Shown here: positions 20,392 through 29,780 of the stretch, piece after piece
How the letters are laid out: each line of letters opens with the position of its first letter
Position numbering within the stretch: the stretch's first letter is position 1
From: Acidomonas methanolica
Lineage (GTDB): Bacteria; Pseudomonadota; Alphaproteobacteria; Acetobacterales; Acetobacteraceae
Reading direction: 5' to 3'
DNA: 53,621 bases
NCBI RefSeq assembly: GCF_004346035.1
Contig: NZ_SLZN01000019.1
Location: forward strand, 1 to 53,621
The notes under the pieces: generated by a model
Databases searched by the model: none
The model's input: the letters and a program-made list of their open reading frames with translations, nothing else
What the model was told of the DNA's origin: nothing
Translations under genes and position numbers: made by a program

Positions 20392-23286
20392 ATGGGTGTT
20401 GAGATGATCGCTTCGGCTCTGAATGGCGCGAATGCCGCCTTCCTGGCCGATCAATACCGCCGCTGGGTGCGGGATCCCGGCAGCGTCGATCAAAGCTTCG
20501 CCACCCTGTTCGACACGCTCGGCGACGAGGACCGGGCGATTCTCGGCGATACGGCCGGGGTGACATGGAAGCGGGACGGCAGCGGGCTGGACCTCGACGT
20601 CGCCTTCAGTCCCGCCGAGTCGGGGCAGGCCATCCAGGGGCAGGTTCCGCAAGCCGGGAGCGCGTCGCCGGAGGCGCTTCACGCCGCCCTGCGCGACAGC
20701 CTGCGCGCCCAGCGTCTCGTCGCGGCCTGGCGCGCCAAGGGCCATCTCGCCGCCCGGCTCGACCCCCTCGGCCTCCGGCAGCGCACGCCCGATCCTGAAC
20801 TCGACCCCGCCTGGTACGGCTTCACCGCGGCGGATCTGTCCCGCACCGTCTGGCTGGGCGAGACGCTCACCTCACTGATGGGCTGCGAAAGCGCGACGCT
20901 CGGCGCGGTGGTGGAAACGCTGCGGACCATCTATGCCGGGACGGCAGGGGTCGAATACGCCCATATCGCCGACGCGACGCGGCGCGAGTGGATTCGCAGC
21001 CGCGTGGAACATGCGGCGCTGCACGGCTGGGCCGATATCGCGGCCCGCCGCACGATTCTCCAGCAACTCACCGAGGCGGAAGGGTTCGAGACCTTCTGCG
21101 CCAAGCGGTATGTCGGCGTGAAGCGCTTCGGGCTGGAGGGCGGCGAGATCACCATTCCGGCCCTGCACGCCATCATCGGCGAGGCCGTCACCGCCGGAGT
21201 GGGCGAGGTGGTGATCGGGATGCCGCATCGCGGCCGCCTCAACACGCTGGTCAATATCGTCCGCAAGCCCTTCGTCGCCATGTTCAGCGAATTCGCCGGA
21301 GCGAGCTTCAAGCCGGACGACGTGGCCGGGTCGGGCGACGTGAAATACCACCTCGGCAGTTCGACCGATCTCGATCTGGAAGGCCATGTGGTGCATGTCT
21401 CCCTCCAGCCGAACCCGTCGCATCTGGAGGCCGTCGATCCCGTCGTCGCGGGCAAGGTCCGGGCGCGGCAGGACGCGGCGGGCGACACGGAGGCGCGGCG
21501 GTCCGTCCTGGGTATCGTCATGCATGGCGACGCCGCCTTCGCGGGTCAGGGCATCGTGTATGAAACCCTGGCGATGAGCGAACTGTCCGGCTACCGCACC
21601 GGCGGCACCATCCATCTCGTGGTGAACAACCAGATCGGCTTCACCACCAATCCGTGCGACGGGTATTCGGGGCTCTACGGCACGGATATCGCCCGCTCGA
21701 TCCAGGCGCCGGTCTTCCACGTGAACGGCGACGACGCCGAGGCCGTGGTGTTTTTCGCGCGTCTCGCGGCGGCCTATCGGCAGACCTTCGGCTCCGACGC
21801 GGTACTGGATATCGTGTGCTATCGCCGCCACGGCCATAACGAGTCGGACGAGCCCGCCTTCACCCAGCCGGTGATGTACAAGGCCATCCGCACCCATGAA
21901 ACGGCCCGCACGCTCTATGCCCGCAAGCTCGTGGCCGACGGTGTGCTCACCGAGGCCGAGGCGCAGGCGGGCTGGGACGCGTTCCAGGAGAAGATGGACT
22001 CGGCCTACGCGGCCGCCCAGACCTACAAGCCCAACAAGGCGGACTGGCTCGAAGGCTGCTGGTCCGGCCTGCGCCCCCTGAGCGGCGCCGACCTGGCCGA
22101 CCAGCCCGTGACCGGCGTGCCGGCCGAGATGCTCCGGTCGGTCGGGGCCGCGCTCTCCGCCGTGCCCGGCACATTCGACGTCAATCCGAAGATCGCCCGC
22201 CAGCTCGCGGCGAAGGCGGCGATGTTCGAGTCGGGCGAGGGGTTCGACTGGGCGACGGGCGAGGCGCTGGCTTTCGGCGCGCTGCTCGTCGAGGGGCACG
22301 CGATCCGTCTTTCGGGCGAGGACTGCAAGCGCGGCACGTTCAGCCACCGCCATGCGGTGCTGACGGACCAGACGACCCAGGCCGAATACACGCCCCTGAA
22401 CCATGTCCGCGATCTTCAGGCGCGCATCGAGGTCCACAACTCGCTGCTCTCCGAATTCGCGGTGCTCGGGTACGAATACGGTTACACCATGGCCGCCCCG
22501 CAGACACTCGTCCTGTGGGAGGCGCAGTTCGGCGATTTCGCCAACGGCGCGCAGGTCATCATCGACCAGTTCATCGCGGCGGGCGAGACGAAATGGCTGC
22601 GCATGTCCGGCCTCGTGCTGCTGCTGCCGCATGGTTATGAAGGACAGGGGCCGGAACATTCCTCCGCGCGGCTCGAACGGTATCTTCAGCTCTGCGCCGA
22701 GGACAACATGTTCGTGTGCAACCTGACGACGCCCGCGAATTATTTCCACGCCCTGCGCCGCCAGATCGTGGCGGAATATCGCAAGCCGCTGATCGTCATG
22801 GCGCCGAAATCGCTGCTGCGCCACCGCCTCGCCACCAGCACGCTGGCGGAGATGGGCGCGGGCACGCGCTTCCGCCCCGTGCTGGAGGAGATCGATCCGA
22901 TCGACCCCGCCAGGACGCGGCGGGTGGTGCTGTGCTCCGGCAAGGTCTATTACGATCTCCTTGCCGAGCGGCGCGCGCGCAAGCTGGAGGACGTCGCCAT
23001 CCTGCGTCTCGAACAGATCTATCCGTTCCCCGAGCGGGATCTGGCCGAGGCGCTGAAGCCCTATGCCGGGGCGCGCGTCGTCTGGTGTCAGGAGGAGCCT
23101 CAGAACATGGGCGGTTGGCAGTTCGTCGATCGGCGGATCGAGACCGTGCTGCGGCAGGTCGGGAACGCATCGGACTGGCCTGGCTATGCGGGGCGCATGG
23201 CGGCCGCCAGCCCGGCCACGGGCAGCGCGAGGGTTCACGCCGAACAGCAGGCGCGTCTCGTCAACGCCGCGCTCGGCGTCGCGTAG
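20392..23286 (+). CDS. sucA: 2-oxoglutarate dehydrogenase E1 component
   Basis: A 964-residue thiamine-diphosphate-dependent E1 subunit. The N terminus has the short E2-binding helix and [17 protein letters not shown]; the core contains [36 protein letters not shown] in two pieces, [20 protein letters not shown] with the ThDP-binding region, [12 protein letters not shown] and [12 protein letters not shown]. The C-terminal half has FSHRHAVL and EFGDF-like segments. It decarboxylates 2-oxoglutarate and succinylates the lipoyl domain of SucB. The start at 20392 has GAGGA upstream; a second ATG 12 bases later is also possible. It is followed by sucB at 55 bases. Confidence 0.97.
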   Translation: MGVEMIASALNGANAAFLADQYRRWVRDPGSVDQSFATLFDTLGDEDRAILGDTAGVTWKRDGSGLDLDVAFSPAESGQAIQGQVPQAGSASPEALHAALRDSLRAQRLVAAWRAKGHLAARLDPLGLRQRTPDPELDPAWYGFTAADLSRTVWLGETLTSLMGCESATLGAVVETLRTIYAGTAGVEYAHIADATRREWIRSRVEHAALHGWADIAARRTILQQLTEAEGFETFCAKRYVGVKRFGLEGGEITIPALHAIIGEAVTAGVGEVVIGMPHRGRLNTLVNIVRKPFVAMFSEFAGASFKPDDVAGSGDVKYHLGSSTDLDLEGHVVHVSLQPNPSHLEAVDPVVAGKVRARQDAAGDTEARRSVLGIVMHGDAAFAGQGIVYETLAMSELSGYRTGGTIHLVVNNQIGFTTNPCDGYSGLYGTDIARSIQAPVFHVNGDDAEAVVFFARLAAAYRQTFGSDAVLDIVCYRRHGHNESDEPAFTQPVMYKAIRTHETARTLYARKLVADGVLTEAEAQAGWDAFQEKMDSAYAAAQTYKPNKADWLEGCWSGLRPLSGADLADQPVTGVPAEMLRSVGAALSAVPGTFDVNPKIARQLAAKAAMFESGEGFDWATGEALAFGALLVEGHAIRLSGEDCKRGTFSHRHAVLTDQTTQAEYTPLNHVRDLQARIEVHNSLLSEFAVLGYEYGYTMAAPQTLVLWEAQFGDFANGAQVIIDQFIAAGETKWLRMSGLVLLLPHGYEGQGPEHSSARLERYLQLCAEDNMFVCNLTTPANYFHALRRQIVAEYRKPLIVMAPKSLLRHRLATSTLAEMGAGTRFRPVLEEIDPIDPARTRRVVLCSGKVYYDLLAERRARKLEDVAILRLEQIYPFPERDLAEALKPYAGARVVWCQEEPQNMGGWQFVDRRIETVLRQVGNASDWPGYAGRMAAASPATGSARVHAEQQARLVNAALGVA

Positions 23287-23341
23287 TTTAGAGCAGATAC
23301 GGAGACATCCGGGCGTCGCCCGGGAAGTGCGAGGGAGTTAC

Positions 23342-24568
23342 ATGTCCGTCGAGATCAAGGTGCCCACTCTGGGCGAAAGCGTCGTGTCCGCCATCGTCGC
23401 GCGCTGGCTGAAGCAGCCCGGCGATACGGTCTCCGCCGATGAGCCCGTGGTCGAACTCGAAACCGACAAGGTCTCCGTCGAGGTCGGCGGGCCCAGGGAC
23501 GGCGTCCTCGGCGATCACGTCGTGGCCGAAGGCGCCGAGGTCGAGGTCGGCGCGCTGCTGGCGACGCTGGAAGAAGCCGGCGCAGCACCCGGCAAGACGC
23601 CCAAGGCGGCCGCCGCGCCAGCCCCGGCGAAAACCGCCCCGGCCCCCGCGAAGCCTGCTCCCGTGACGTCCGCTCCCGCCGCGTCCGGCGCCCCGGCCTT
23701 CCCGGCGGCGGCGAAGATGATGAAGGAAAGCGGCATCGCCCCCGGCCAGATCGCCGCCGGATCGGGCAAGGACGGCCGTGTCACCAAGGGCGACGTGATG
23801 GCCTTCCGCGACAGCCCGCCGCCCGCGACGCCGGCTGCGGCCCCCTCAGCCCCGCCGCGTCAGGACGATCCGCGCGAGGAGCGCGTCCGCATGACGCGCC
23901 TGCGCAGCACGATCGCCGCGCGGTTGAAGGAGGCGCAGAACACGGCCGCCATCCTGACCACCTTCAACGAGGTGGACATGTCGGCCGCCATGGCGATGCG
24001 CGCCGAGTTCAAGGAGGTCTTCGAGAAGCGTCACGGCGTGAAGCTCGGCTTCATGTCGATCTTCGCCCGCGCCTGCGTGGCGGCCCTGCGCGAATTCCCG
24101 GCGGTGAACGCCGAAATCAGCGGCCAGGACATCATCTATCGCCGCTACGTGAACATGGGCATCGCCGTGGGCGGCCCGAACGGGCTCGTCGTCCCGGTGG
24201 TGCGCGACATTCAGGACATGAATTTCGCCGAGATCGAGAAGGCGATCGGCGCGCTGGGCAAGAAGGCCCGCGAGGGCGCGCTGAAGCTCGACGATCTCTC
24301 GGGCGGCACGTTCAGCGTCACCAATGGCGGCATCTACGGCTCGCTGATGTCCACGCCGATCCTGAACCCGCCGCAATCCGGCATTCTGGGCATGCACAAG
24401 ATTCAGGATCGTCCGATCGCGGTGAACGGCAAGGTCGAGATCCGGCCGATGATGTACATCGCCCTGTCCTACGATCACCGCATCATCGACGGCAAGGAGG
24501 CGGTCAGCTTCCTCGTCCGTGTCAAGGAAGGCGTGGAGGAGCCGCGCCGGCTGCTGCTGGATCTCTGA
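23342..24568 (+). CDS. sucB: 2-oxoglutarate dehydrogenase E2, dihydrolipoyl succinyltransferase
   Basis: A 408-residue E2. Residues 1-78 are a lipoyl domain with the modified Lys43 in ETDKVSV; an Ala/Pro-rich linker follows (about 80-118); the peripheral subunit-binding domain is near 120-155 ([24 protein letters not shown]); and the catalytic domain ends in [16 protein letters not shown] with the active-site His. It transfers the succinyl group to CoA and forms the core of the complex. The ATG at 23342 follows a GAGGGAG ribosome-binding site. Its lipoyl domain is strikingly similar to the one fused to the next gene, lpd. Confidence 0.97.
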   Translation: MSVEIKVPTLGESVVSAIVARWLKQPGDTVSADEPVVELETDKVSVEVGGPRDGVLGDHVVAEGAEVEVGALLATLEEAGAAPGKTPKAAAAPAPAKTAPAPAKPAPVTSAPAASGAPAFPAAAKMMKESGIAPGQIAAGSGKDGRVTKGDVMAFRDSPPPATPAAAPSAPPRQDDPREERVRMTRLRSTIAARLKEAQNTAAILTTFNEVDMSAAMAMRAEFKEVFEKRHGVKLGFMSIFARACVAALREFPAVNAEISGQDIIYRRYVNMGIAVGGPNGLVVPVVRDIQDMNFAEIEKAIGALGKKAREGALKLDDLSGGTFSVTNGGIYGSLMSTPILNPPQSGILGMHKIQDRPIAVNGKVEIRPMMYIALSYDHRIIDGKEAVSFLVRVKEGVEEPRRLLLDL

Positions 24569-24617
24569 TCCCGCCCCGCCGCACGGTCTTTTCCCTCCAC
24601 ACAAGGACGACGCAGCA

Positions 24618-26363
24618 ATGGCTGTTGAAATCAAGGTTCCGGCACTCGGCGAAAGTGTGACGACGGCGATCGTCGCACGCTGGCTGAAGCAGCCGGGCGA
24701 AAGCGTCGCCGCCGACGAGGCGGTGGCGGAGCTCGAAACGGACAAGGTGAGCGTCACCGTCCCGGCCCCCGCGGCGGGCGCGATGGGCGCGCATCTCGCG
24801 GCCGAAGGCGCGGAAGTCGGCATCGGCGCCGTGCTCGGCACGATCGAGGCGGGCGCCGCCGCTCCCGCCGGAGCGGCTCCGGCCAAGGCCGCCGCGCCCG
24901 TGTCCCAGCCCACGCCCGCTCCAGCTCCCGCCCCCAAGGCGCAAACGGAAGCCCCCGCCGGGGCGGATTACGACGTGCTCGTGATCGGCTCGGGGCCGGG
25001 CGGCTATGTCTGCGCCATCCGCGCGGCGCAGCTCGGCTTCAGGGTCGCCTGCGTCGAGAAGCGCGAGACGCTGGGGGGCACCTGCCTGAATATCGGCTGC
25101 ATCCCCTCCAAGGCGCTGCTGCAAAGCTCCGAGGAATATCACGCCGCCGGGCACGACTTCGCCCGGCACGGCATCGTCATCGAGAAGATGTCGCTCGATC
25201 TCGCCCGGATGCAGGCGAACAAGGACGAGGTCGTCTCGGCCAACACCAAGGGCGTCGAGTTCCTCTTCAAGAAGAACAACATCACCTGGCTCAAGGGCTT
25301 CGGCAAGGTGACGGCTCCTCATACCGTCGAGGTGGACGGCAAGCCCGTCACGGCGATGCATATCGTGATCGCGGCGGGCAGCGACTCCGCTCCGCTGCCG
25401 GGCATCGAGACGGACGAGAAACGCATCGTGACCTCGACCGGCGCCCTGGCGCTGGACGAGGTGCCGAAATCCATGCTGGTCGTCGGCGCGGGCGTGATCG
25501 GCCTCGAACTCGGCAGCGTCTGGAGCCGTCTCGGCGCCAAGGTGACGGTCGTGGAATTCCTCGACCGCATCGTGCCGGGCGTGGACAGCGAGATCGCCAC
25601 CGCCTTCCAGCGCGTCCTGACCAAGCAGGGGCTGAAGTTCAAGCTGGGTCACAAGGTCACGAAGGCCCAGACGAAGGGCAAGGGCGTCGCCGTCACGATC
25701 GAGAAGGTGGCGGGCGATAAAGCGAAGGGCGGCGAGCCCGAGACGCTTGAGTTCGACGTGGTGCTGGTCGCCATCGGGCGCACCGCCGCGAGCAAGGGCA
25801 TGGGGCTCGAGGAAGTCGGCGTGGCGCTGGACCCGCGCGGCCGCGTGATCGTGGACGAGCATTTCGCCACCAACGTCCCCGGCCTCTACGCCATCGGCGA
25901 CGTGATCACCGGGCCGATGCTCGCGCACAAGGCCGAGGAAGAAGGCGTGGCCCTGGCGGAACTTCTGGCCAGCCAGGCCGGGCATGTGAATTACGGCGCC
26001 ATCCCCGGCATCATCTACACATGGCCGGAAGTCGCCACCGTCGGCCGGACGGAGGACGAACTGAAGGCCGAGGGCGTGGACTACAGCGTCGGTAAGTTCC
26101 CCTTCACCGCCAATGGTCGCGCCCGCGCCATGGGCTGCACCGAAGGCTTCGTGAAGATCCTCGCGGACAGGAAGACGGACCGTCTGCTGGGCGCGCATAT
26201 CCTCGGCCCCGATGCCGGGGCGCTGATCGCCGAGCTGGTGACGGCGCTCGAATTCGGTGCGTCGGCGGAGGATGTGGCCCGCGTCTGCCATGCTCATCCG
26301 ACGCTCAGCGAGGCCGTCAAGGAGGCGGCTCTGGCGGTCGAAGGACGCGCCATCCACATCTGA
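24618..26363 (+). CDS. lpd: Dihydrolipoyl dehydrogenase with N-terminal lipoyl domain
   Basis: A 581-residue E3. Residues 1-78 are an extra lipoyl domain (Lys43 in ETDKVSV), joined by an Ala/Pro linker to a normal flavoprotein disulfide reductase from about residue 117: [18 protein letters not shown], the redox disulfide Cys156/Cys161 in [28 protein letters not shown] for [19 protein letters not shown] for FAD, and the active-site [10 protein letters not shown]. It reoxidises dihydrolipoate with NAD. The gene starts 49 bases after sucB, so it is the E3 of this complex. Lipoyl-E3 fusions are known for some pyruvate dehydrogenase E3s and are less common in sucAB operons. Confidence 0.95.
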   Translation: MAVEIKVPALGESVTTAIVARWLKQPGESVAADEAVAELETDKVSVTVPAPAAGAMGAHLAAEGAEVGIGAVLGTIEAGAAAPAGAAPAKAAAPVSQPTPAPAPAPKAQTEAPAGADYDVLVIGSGPGGYVCAIRAAQLGFRVACVEKRETLGGTCLNIGCIPSKALLQSSEEYHAAGHDFARHGIVIEKMSLDLARMQANKDEVVSANTKGVEFLFKKNNITWLKGFGKVTAPHTVEVDGKPVTAMHIVIAAGSDSAPLPGIETDEKRIVTSTGALALDEVPKSMLVVGAGVIGLELGSVWSRLGAKVTVVEFLDRIVPGVDSEIATAFQRVLTKQGLKFKLGHKVTKAQTKGKGVAVTIEKVAGDKAKGGEPETLEFDVVLVAIGRTAASKGMGLEEVGVALDPRGRVIVDEHFATNVPGLYAIGDVITGPMLAHKAEEEGVALAELLASQAGHVNYGAIPGIIYTWPEVATVGRTEDELKAEGVDYSVGKFPFTANGRARAMGCTEGFVKILADRKTDRLLGAHILGPDAGALIAELVTALEFGASAEDVARVCHAHPTLSEAVKEAALAVEGRAIHI

Positions 26364-26375
26364 ACCGAGTTATCC

Positions 26376-26400
26376 GGCCCGGGCGCTCCGGCGCCGGGCC
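26376..26400 (+). terminator. GC-rich hairpin between lpd and icd
   Basis: GGCCCGGGCGC pairs with GCGCCGGGCC across a TCCG loop, with one bulged G, 12 bases after the lpd stop and followed by TCTTCT. The T run is weak, so this is more likely a partial terminator or 3'-end stabiliser that sets the ratio of 2-oxoglutarate dehydrogenase to isocitrate dehydrogenase messages than a full stop. Confidence 0.5.
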
Positions 26401-26435
26401 TCTTCTGACACGCAACAAGAAAAGAGAGGCGATCC

Positions 26436-27458
26436 ATGTCCGAGAAAATTCCGGCGACCCTCATTCCCGGCGACGGCATCGGGCCGGAAATCACGGAGGC
26501 GGTGCTCACGGTGCTCGATGCGCTGGACGCACCCTTCGTGTGGGACCGTCAGCTTGCGGGCATGGCCGCCGTCGCGGAGCATGGTGATCCGCTGCCCAAG
26601 CCGACGCTGGAGTCCATCCGCAAGACCGGCCTTGCCCTGAAGGGGCCGCTGACCACGCCGGTCGGCGGCGGCTTCAAATCCATCAACGTGACGCTGCGTC
26701 GCGAATTCGAGCTCTTCGCCAATCTCCGCCCCGCCCATACGGTGATTCCCGGCGGGCGCTACGAGGATATCGACCTGATCCTCGTGCGTGAAAACCTCGA
26801 AGGCTATTACGCGGCGATGGAACATTACGTCGCGGTGGACGGCGACCCGCACGCCGTCGCGATCTCGACCGGCTACAACACCCGCGCCGAATGCCGCCGC
26901 ATCGTGACCTTCGCGTTCGAATACGCGGTCAAGAACAACCGCAAGAAGGTCACGCTGGTCCACAAGGGCAACATCCTCAAATGCCTTACCGGCATCTTCC
27001 TCGAGGAAGGGCGCGAGGTCGCCAAGAACTATGTCGGCCGCGTGGAGGTGGATGAGCGCATCGTGGATGCCTGCGCCATGCAGCTCGTCATGAATCCGTG
27101 GCAGTTCGATGTCATCGTCACGACCAATCTGTTCGGCGATATCCTCTCCGACCAGATCGCGGGGCTGATCGGCGGGCTCGGCATGGCGCCGGGCGCGAAT
27201 ATCGGCACGGCCGGGGCGATGTTCGAGGCGGTGCACGGCTCCGCGCCGGATATCGCGGGGCAGAACCTCGCCAACCCCGTGGCGCTGCTGCTCGCCGCCG
27301 GGCTGATGCTGCGTCATGTCGGACGCGCGGATCTGGCCGAGCGCCTGCAAAGCGGCGTGGACCACACCTTCAACGTGGCGAAGGTCCGGACGCGCGATCT
27401 GGGCGGCGTCGCGGGCACGCGCGACCTGGCCGCGGCGATCGCCCAGGCTGTGCGCTGA
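26436..27458 (+). CDS. icd: Isocitrate dehydrogenase, NAD-type
   Basis: A 340-residue beta-decarboxylating dehydrogenase with GDGIGPEI near the start, the substrate motif SINVTLRREFELFANLRP, VRENLEGYYAAMEH, KGNILK and DILSDQIAGLIGGLG. The coenzyme loop reads HGSAPDIAGQNLANP: at the positions where NADP enzymes such as E. coli Icd have Lys344-Tyr345, this protein has Asp-Ile, the NAD-specific pattern. The short length also matches the NAD enzymes of type I (mitochondrial-like) rather than the 416-residue NADP form. It makes 2-oxoglutarate for the SucAB-Lpd complex encoded directly upstream and is probably cotranscribed with it. Confidence 0.93.
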   Translation: MSEKIPATLIPGDGIGPEITEAVLTVLDALDAPFVWDRQLAGMAAVAEHGDPLPKPTLESIRKTGLALKGPLTTPVGGGFKSINVTLRREFELFANLRPAHTVIPGGRYEDIDLILVRENLEGYYAAMEHYVAVDGDPHAVAISTGYNTRAECRRIVTFAFEYAVKNNRKKVTLVHKGNILKCLTGIFLEEGREVAKNYVGRVEVDERIVDACAMQLVMNPWQFDVIVTTNLFGDILSDQIAGLIGGLGMAPGANIGTAGAMFEAVHGSAPDIAGQNLANPVALLLAAGLMLRHVGRADLAERLQSGVDHTFNVAKVRTRDLGGVAGTRDLAAAIAQAVR

Positions 27459-27749
27459 CCATGCGTTGACATGAGCAGGACACGCATCATGACTCCCTGG
27501 GACACCGCCGCCGTCCTTGCCATGGGCGAAGCCCTGTGGCAGGTCGAGCGCGGGCGTTCCGCCGGCATCTCCGGCGCGTCTCAAGGGATCGTGATGCGCG
27601 GCGGCAGTGTCGATACGACCAGGAACATCGATATTTCAAGTGCTTGCGCCGTTTTCGGCGGACATGGCGCGGACGATCACAATGTCGCGCGTGCCATGCA
27701 CATCAAGGTGAATGGGGGTAAGAAGGGCGGCCATCTGAACAGCGGGAAG

Positions 27750-28688
27750 ATGAACCGTCCCATGGATCTCCTCAGCGCTTTGCGCAGTTTTATCCGCGTT
27801 GCCGAAACCGGCTCCTTTTCCGTCGTGTCGAGAGAGCTGCATGTCAGCCAGCCGACGATCTCCCGGCAAATCCTCCTTCTCGAAAACCATTACGGCGTGC
27901 GCCTCTTCAGCCGCACGACGCGATGTCTGACGCTGACCGATGACGGGCGCACGCTGCTCGAACACGCGCAGAACGTGCAGACCATGATGGATGACGCGCA
28001 TCTGGCGCTGAGCCAGCGCCAGTCGGGAGTCTACGGTCATATCCGGCTCGGCACGCCGACGGCGTTCGGCCTCTACCTCACGCGGCACCTGCCCGCCCTG
28101 CTGGAGCAGCACCCGGAACTTTCGGTGGAGCTGGTGGTGTCCGACAGTTTCGGCGACATCGTGCGGGACGGGATCGACATGGCGATCCGCGTCGGCATGG
28201 GATCGTCGGGCACGACGATCACCCGCCACCTCGCCGATGTGGAGCGGGTGCTGGTCGGCTCGCCGGATTTCGTCAGCCGCCATCCGCGCCCGCGCCATCC
28301 CAACGATCTGCTCGGCCTCTCGCCCGTGGTGTACACCTACGGCACGCAGGAGCCGGAATGGCTGTTCCGCAAGGGCAACCAGGAAGTGCGGATGCCCATG
28401 CACAGCGCCTTCCGCACCAACAGCAGTGAGGTGGTGCACCGCGCCGTGGTGGAGGGAATCGGCGTCGGGCTGATGCCGCTCTTCAGCGTGGCTGAAGAAC
28501 TGCGCAGCGGACGCCTTCTCCGCGTCCTGCCGGACTGGCACGCGCCGGCGCTGGATTTGCACGTGGTCTATCCGGGGCCGCAGGGCATCTCCCTGCGCCG
28601 CCGCGCCGTGTTGAATTTCGTCCTGTCGCTGGCGGCCGATCTTTCGGCGGGCGACGTTTCCGTCAGGGAAGGCGCGCTTCAGGAATGA
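27750..28688 (+). CDS. LysR-family transcriptional regulator
   Basis: A 312-residue LysR-type regulator. The HTH (LLSALRSFIRVAETGSFSVV, ..HVSQPTISRQILLLEN) occupies about residues 5-62, followed by a DmlR/CrgA-like effector domain (GHIRLGTPTAFGLYL, DIAIRVG-like segment). The start is uncertain: ATG 27750 has GGGAAG directly upstream, while ATG 27762 is four codons on. It lies between icd and sdhC on the same strand, with 291 bases before it in which I see a TTGACA at 27464-27469 but no clear gene. It could control the sdh operon or nearby TCA genes, but this rests on position only. Confidence 0.88.
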   Translation: MNRPMDLLSALRSFIRVAETGSFSVVSRELHVSQPTISRQILLLENHYGVRLFSRTTRCLTLTDDGRTLLEHAQNVQTMMDDAHLALSQRQSGVYGHIRLGTPTAFGLYLTRHLPALLEQHPELSVELVVSDSFGDIVRDGIDMAIRVGMGSSGTTITRHLADVERVLVGSPDFVSRHPRPRHPNDLLGLSPVVYTYGTQEPEWLFRKGNQEVRMPMHSAFRTNSSEVVHRAVVEGIGVGLMPLFSVAEELRSGRLLRVLPDWHAPALDLHVVYPGPQGISLRRRAVLNFVLSLAADLSAGDVSVREGALQE

Positions 28689-28837
28689 CGTCGCGTGTCG
28701 CCATGTAGATCCCTGCGGACCAGAAGAAGACCAGGAACACCGCAGGAGAGGGGCGCATCCGCCGCCCCCTGCGACCGTTGAACCAAGACCCGATTCCCCG
28801 GCCGGACCGGCGGGATCACGCGCTGGAGTTTGCCGAG

Positions 28838-29314
28838 ATGGACAGTAGGGAAGCGTTATATGTAGGTGTGGACAGCGACGGAGGCGTGCTGAAGCGCCCG
28901 ATGTCGCCCCATCTGGATGTCTATCGTTTTCGCCTGTCGATGGCGCTGTCGATCGCCAACCGCATCAGCGGCGTCCTGTCGGCCGGCGGATTCGGCCTCG
29001 CGGTGATGTGGCTCGGCGCGCTGGCCTCGGGGCCGAAATCCTTCGGGCGCGCGCGCTGCCTCTCCCATTCGCTGGCCGGACGGGCCGTGACCGCCGGCTG
29101 GCTGGTGGCGACGGTCTATCATCTGGTCGGCGGCGTGCGGCATCTGATCTGGGATGACGTGCATCGGTTCGAGAAGAGCGAGATCAATCGCGACGGGCGC
29201 ACGTCGCTGATCGTCACGGGCGGGATTTCCGCCGTGCTGACCGGCGCGCTCTGCGTGCTGGGCGGAGCGCGGGCGCGCAAGGCCCGCCGCACCGCCCTGA
29301 AGACCGCGAAATAA
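28838..29314 (+). CDS. sdhC: Succinate dehydrogenase cytochrome b556 subunit
   Basis: A 158-residue membrane anchor with three hydrophobic segments. The family start RPMSPHLDVYRFRLSM and the heme-ligand helix YHLVGGVRHLIWD are present, the His before LVGG being the likely axial ligand. The quinone-site motif, usually S-x-x-H-R-x-[ST]-G, reads SIANRISG here: Ser and Arg are kept but the His is Asn. The ATG at 28838 (with GGAG upstream) is preferred to a TTG at 28778. The C terminus is basic and Ala-rich. It is the first gene of sdhCDAB, 12 bases before sdhD. Confidence 0.9.
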   Translation: MDSREALYVGVDSDGGVLKRPMSPHLDVYRFRLSMALSIANRISGVLSAGGFGLAVMWLGALASGPKSFGRARCLSHSLAGRAVTAGWLVATVYHLVGGVRHLIWDDVHRFEKSEINRDGRTSLIVTGGISAVLTGALCVLGGARARKARRTALKTAK

Positions 29315-29326
29315 GGGGAAGGCGCA

Positions 29327-29728
29327 ATGCGTATTGTGGACATGCGGACGCCGCTGGCGCGGGTCAAAGGGGCCGGCGGCCTGCCGGACGGGGTGGAGCA
29401 TTGGGAGGCCGAGCGCGTCTCGGCCGTGATGCTCGGCCCGTTGTCGCTCTGGGCCGCGTTCTCCATGCTGCGGCTGGCGGGACGGGACCGCGAGGCGATC
29501 GTGGCCTGGGCCGGACGCCCGTTGAACGCAGCCCTGCTGGCGGCGCTGATCGGGCTGGTGACGCGGCACATGCAGCTCGGGCTGGAAGTGGTGACCACGG
29601 ATTACGTGCGCGGCTGGAAGCGCTCGGCAGTAAAGCTCGCCATCCGCTTCGCCAGCCTCGTGCTGGCGGCCTATGGCGGCGCGTCGATCGTCCGGCTGCT
29701 GGTCGAGCGGTCTGGGAAGAACGGATAA
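29327..29728 (+). CDS. sdhD: Succinate dehydrogenase hydrophobic anchor subunit
   Basis: A 133-residue membrane anchor with three hydrophobic stretches (about residues 30-50, 65-82 and 103-125). The diagnostic motif is RHMQLGLEVVTTDYVRG, equivalent to the heme-b His and the quinone-binding Asp-Tyr of E. coli SdhD. Sequence divergence is high, as usual for this subunit, so position between sdhC and sdhA supports the call. With SdhC it anchors SdhAB to the inner membrane and passes electrons to ubiquinone. Confidence 0.88.
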   Translation: MRIVDMRTPLARVKGAGGLPDGVEHWEAERVSAVMLGPLSLWAAFSMLRLAGRDREAIVAWAGRPLNAALLAALIGLVTRHMQLGLEVVTTDYVRGWKRSAVKLAIRFASLVLAAYGGASIVRLLVERSGKNG

Positions 29729-29780
29729 GCGGCCCGGCTTGCCGGCCGGACAGAGTGTTTGAGGGAAGAGAGCAGGTCAT

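Noticed and set aside
20872-23238. A 788-codon open frame on the minus strand
   Set aside because: It is antisense to sucA with no recognisable domain.
28778-28837. Upstream TTG start for sdhC
   Set aside because: It would add 20 residues not typical of SdhC; the ATG at 28838 has its own ribosome-binding site.
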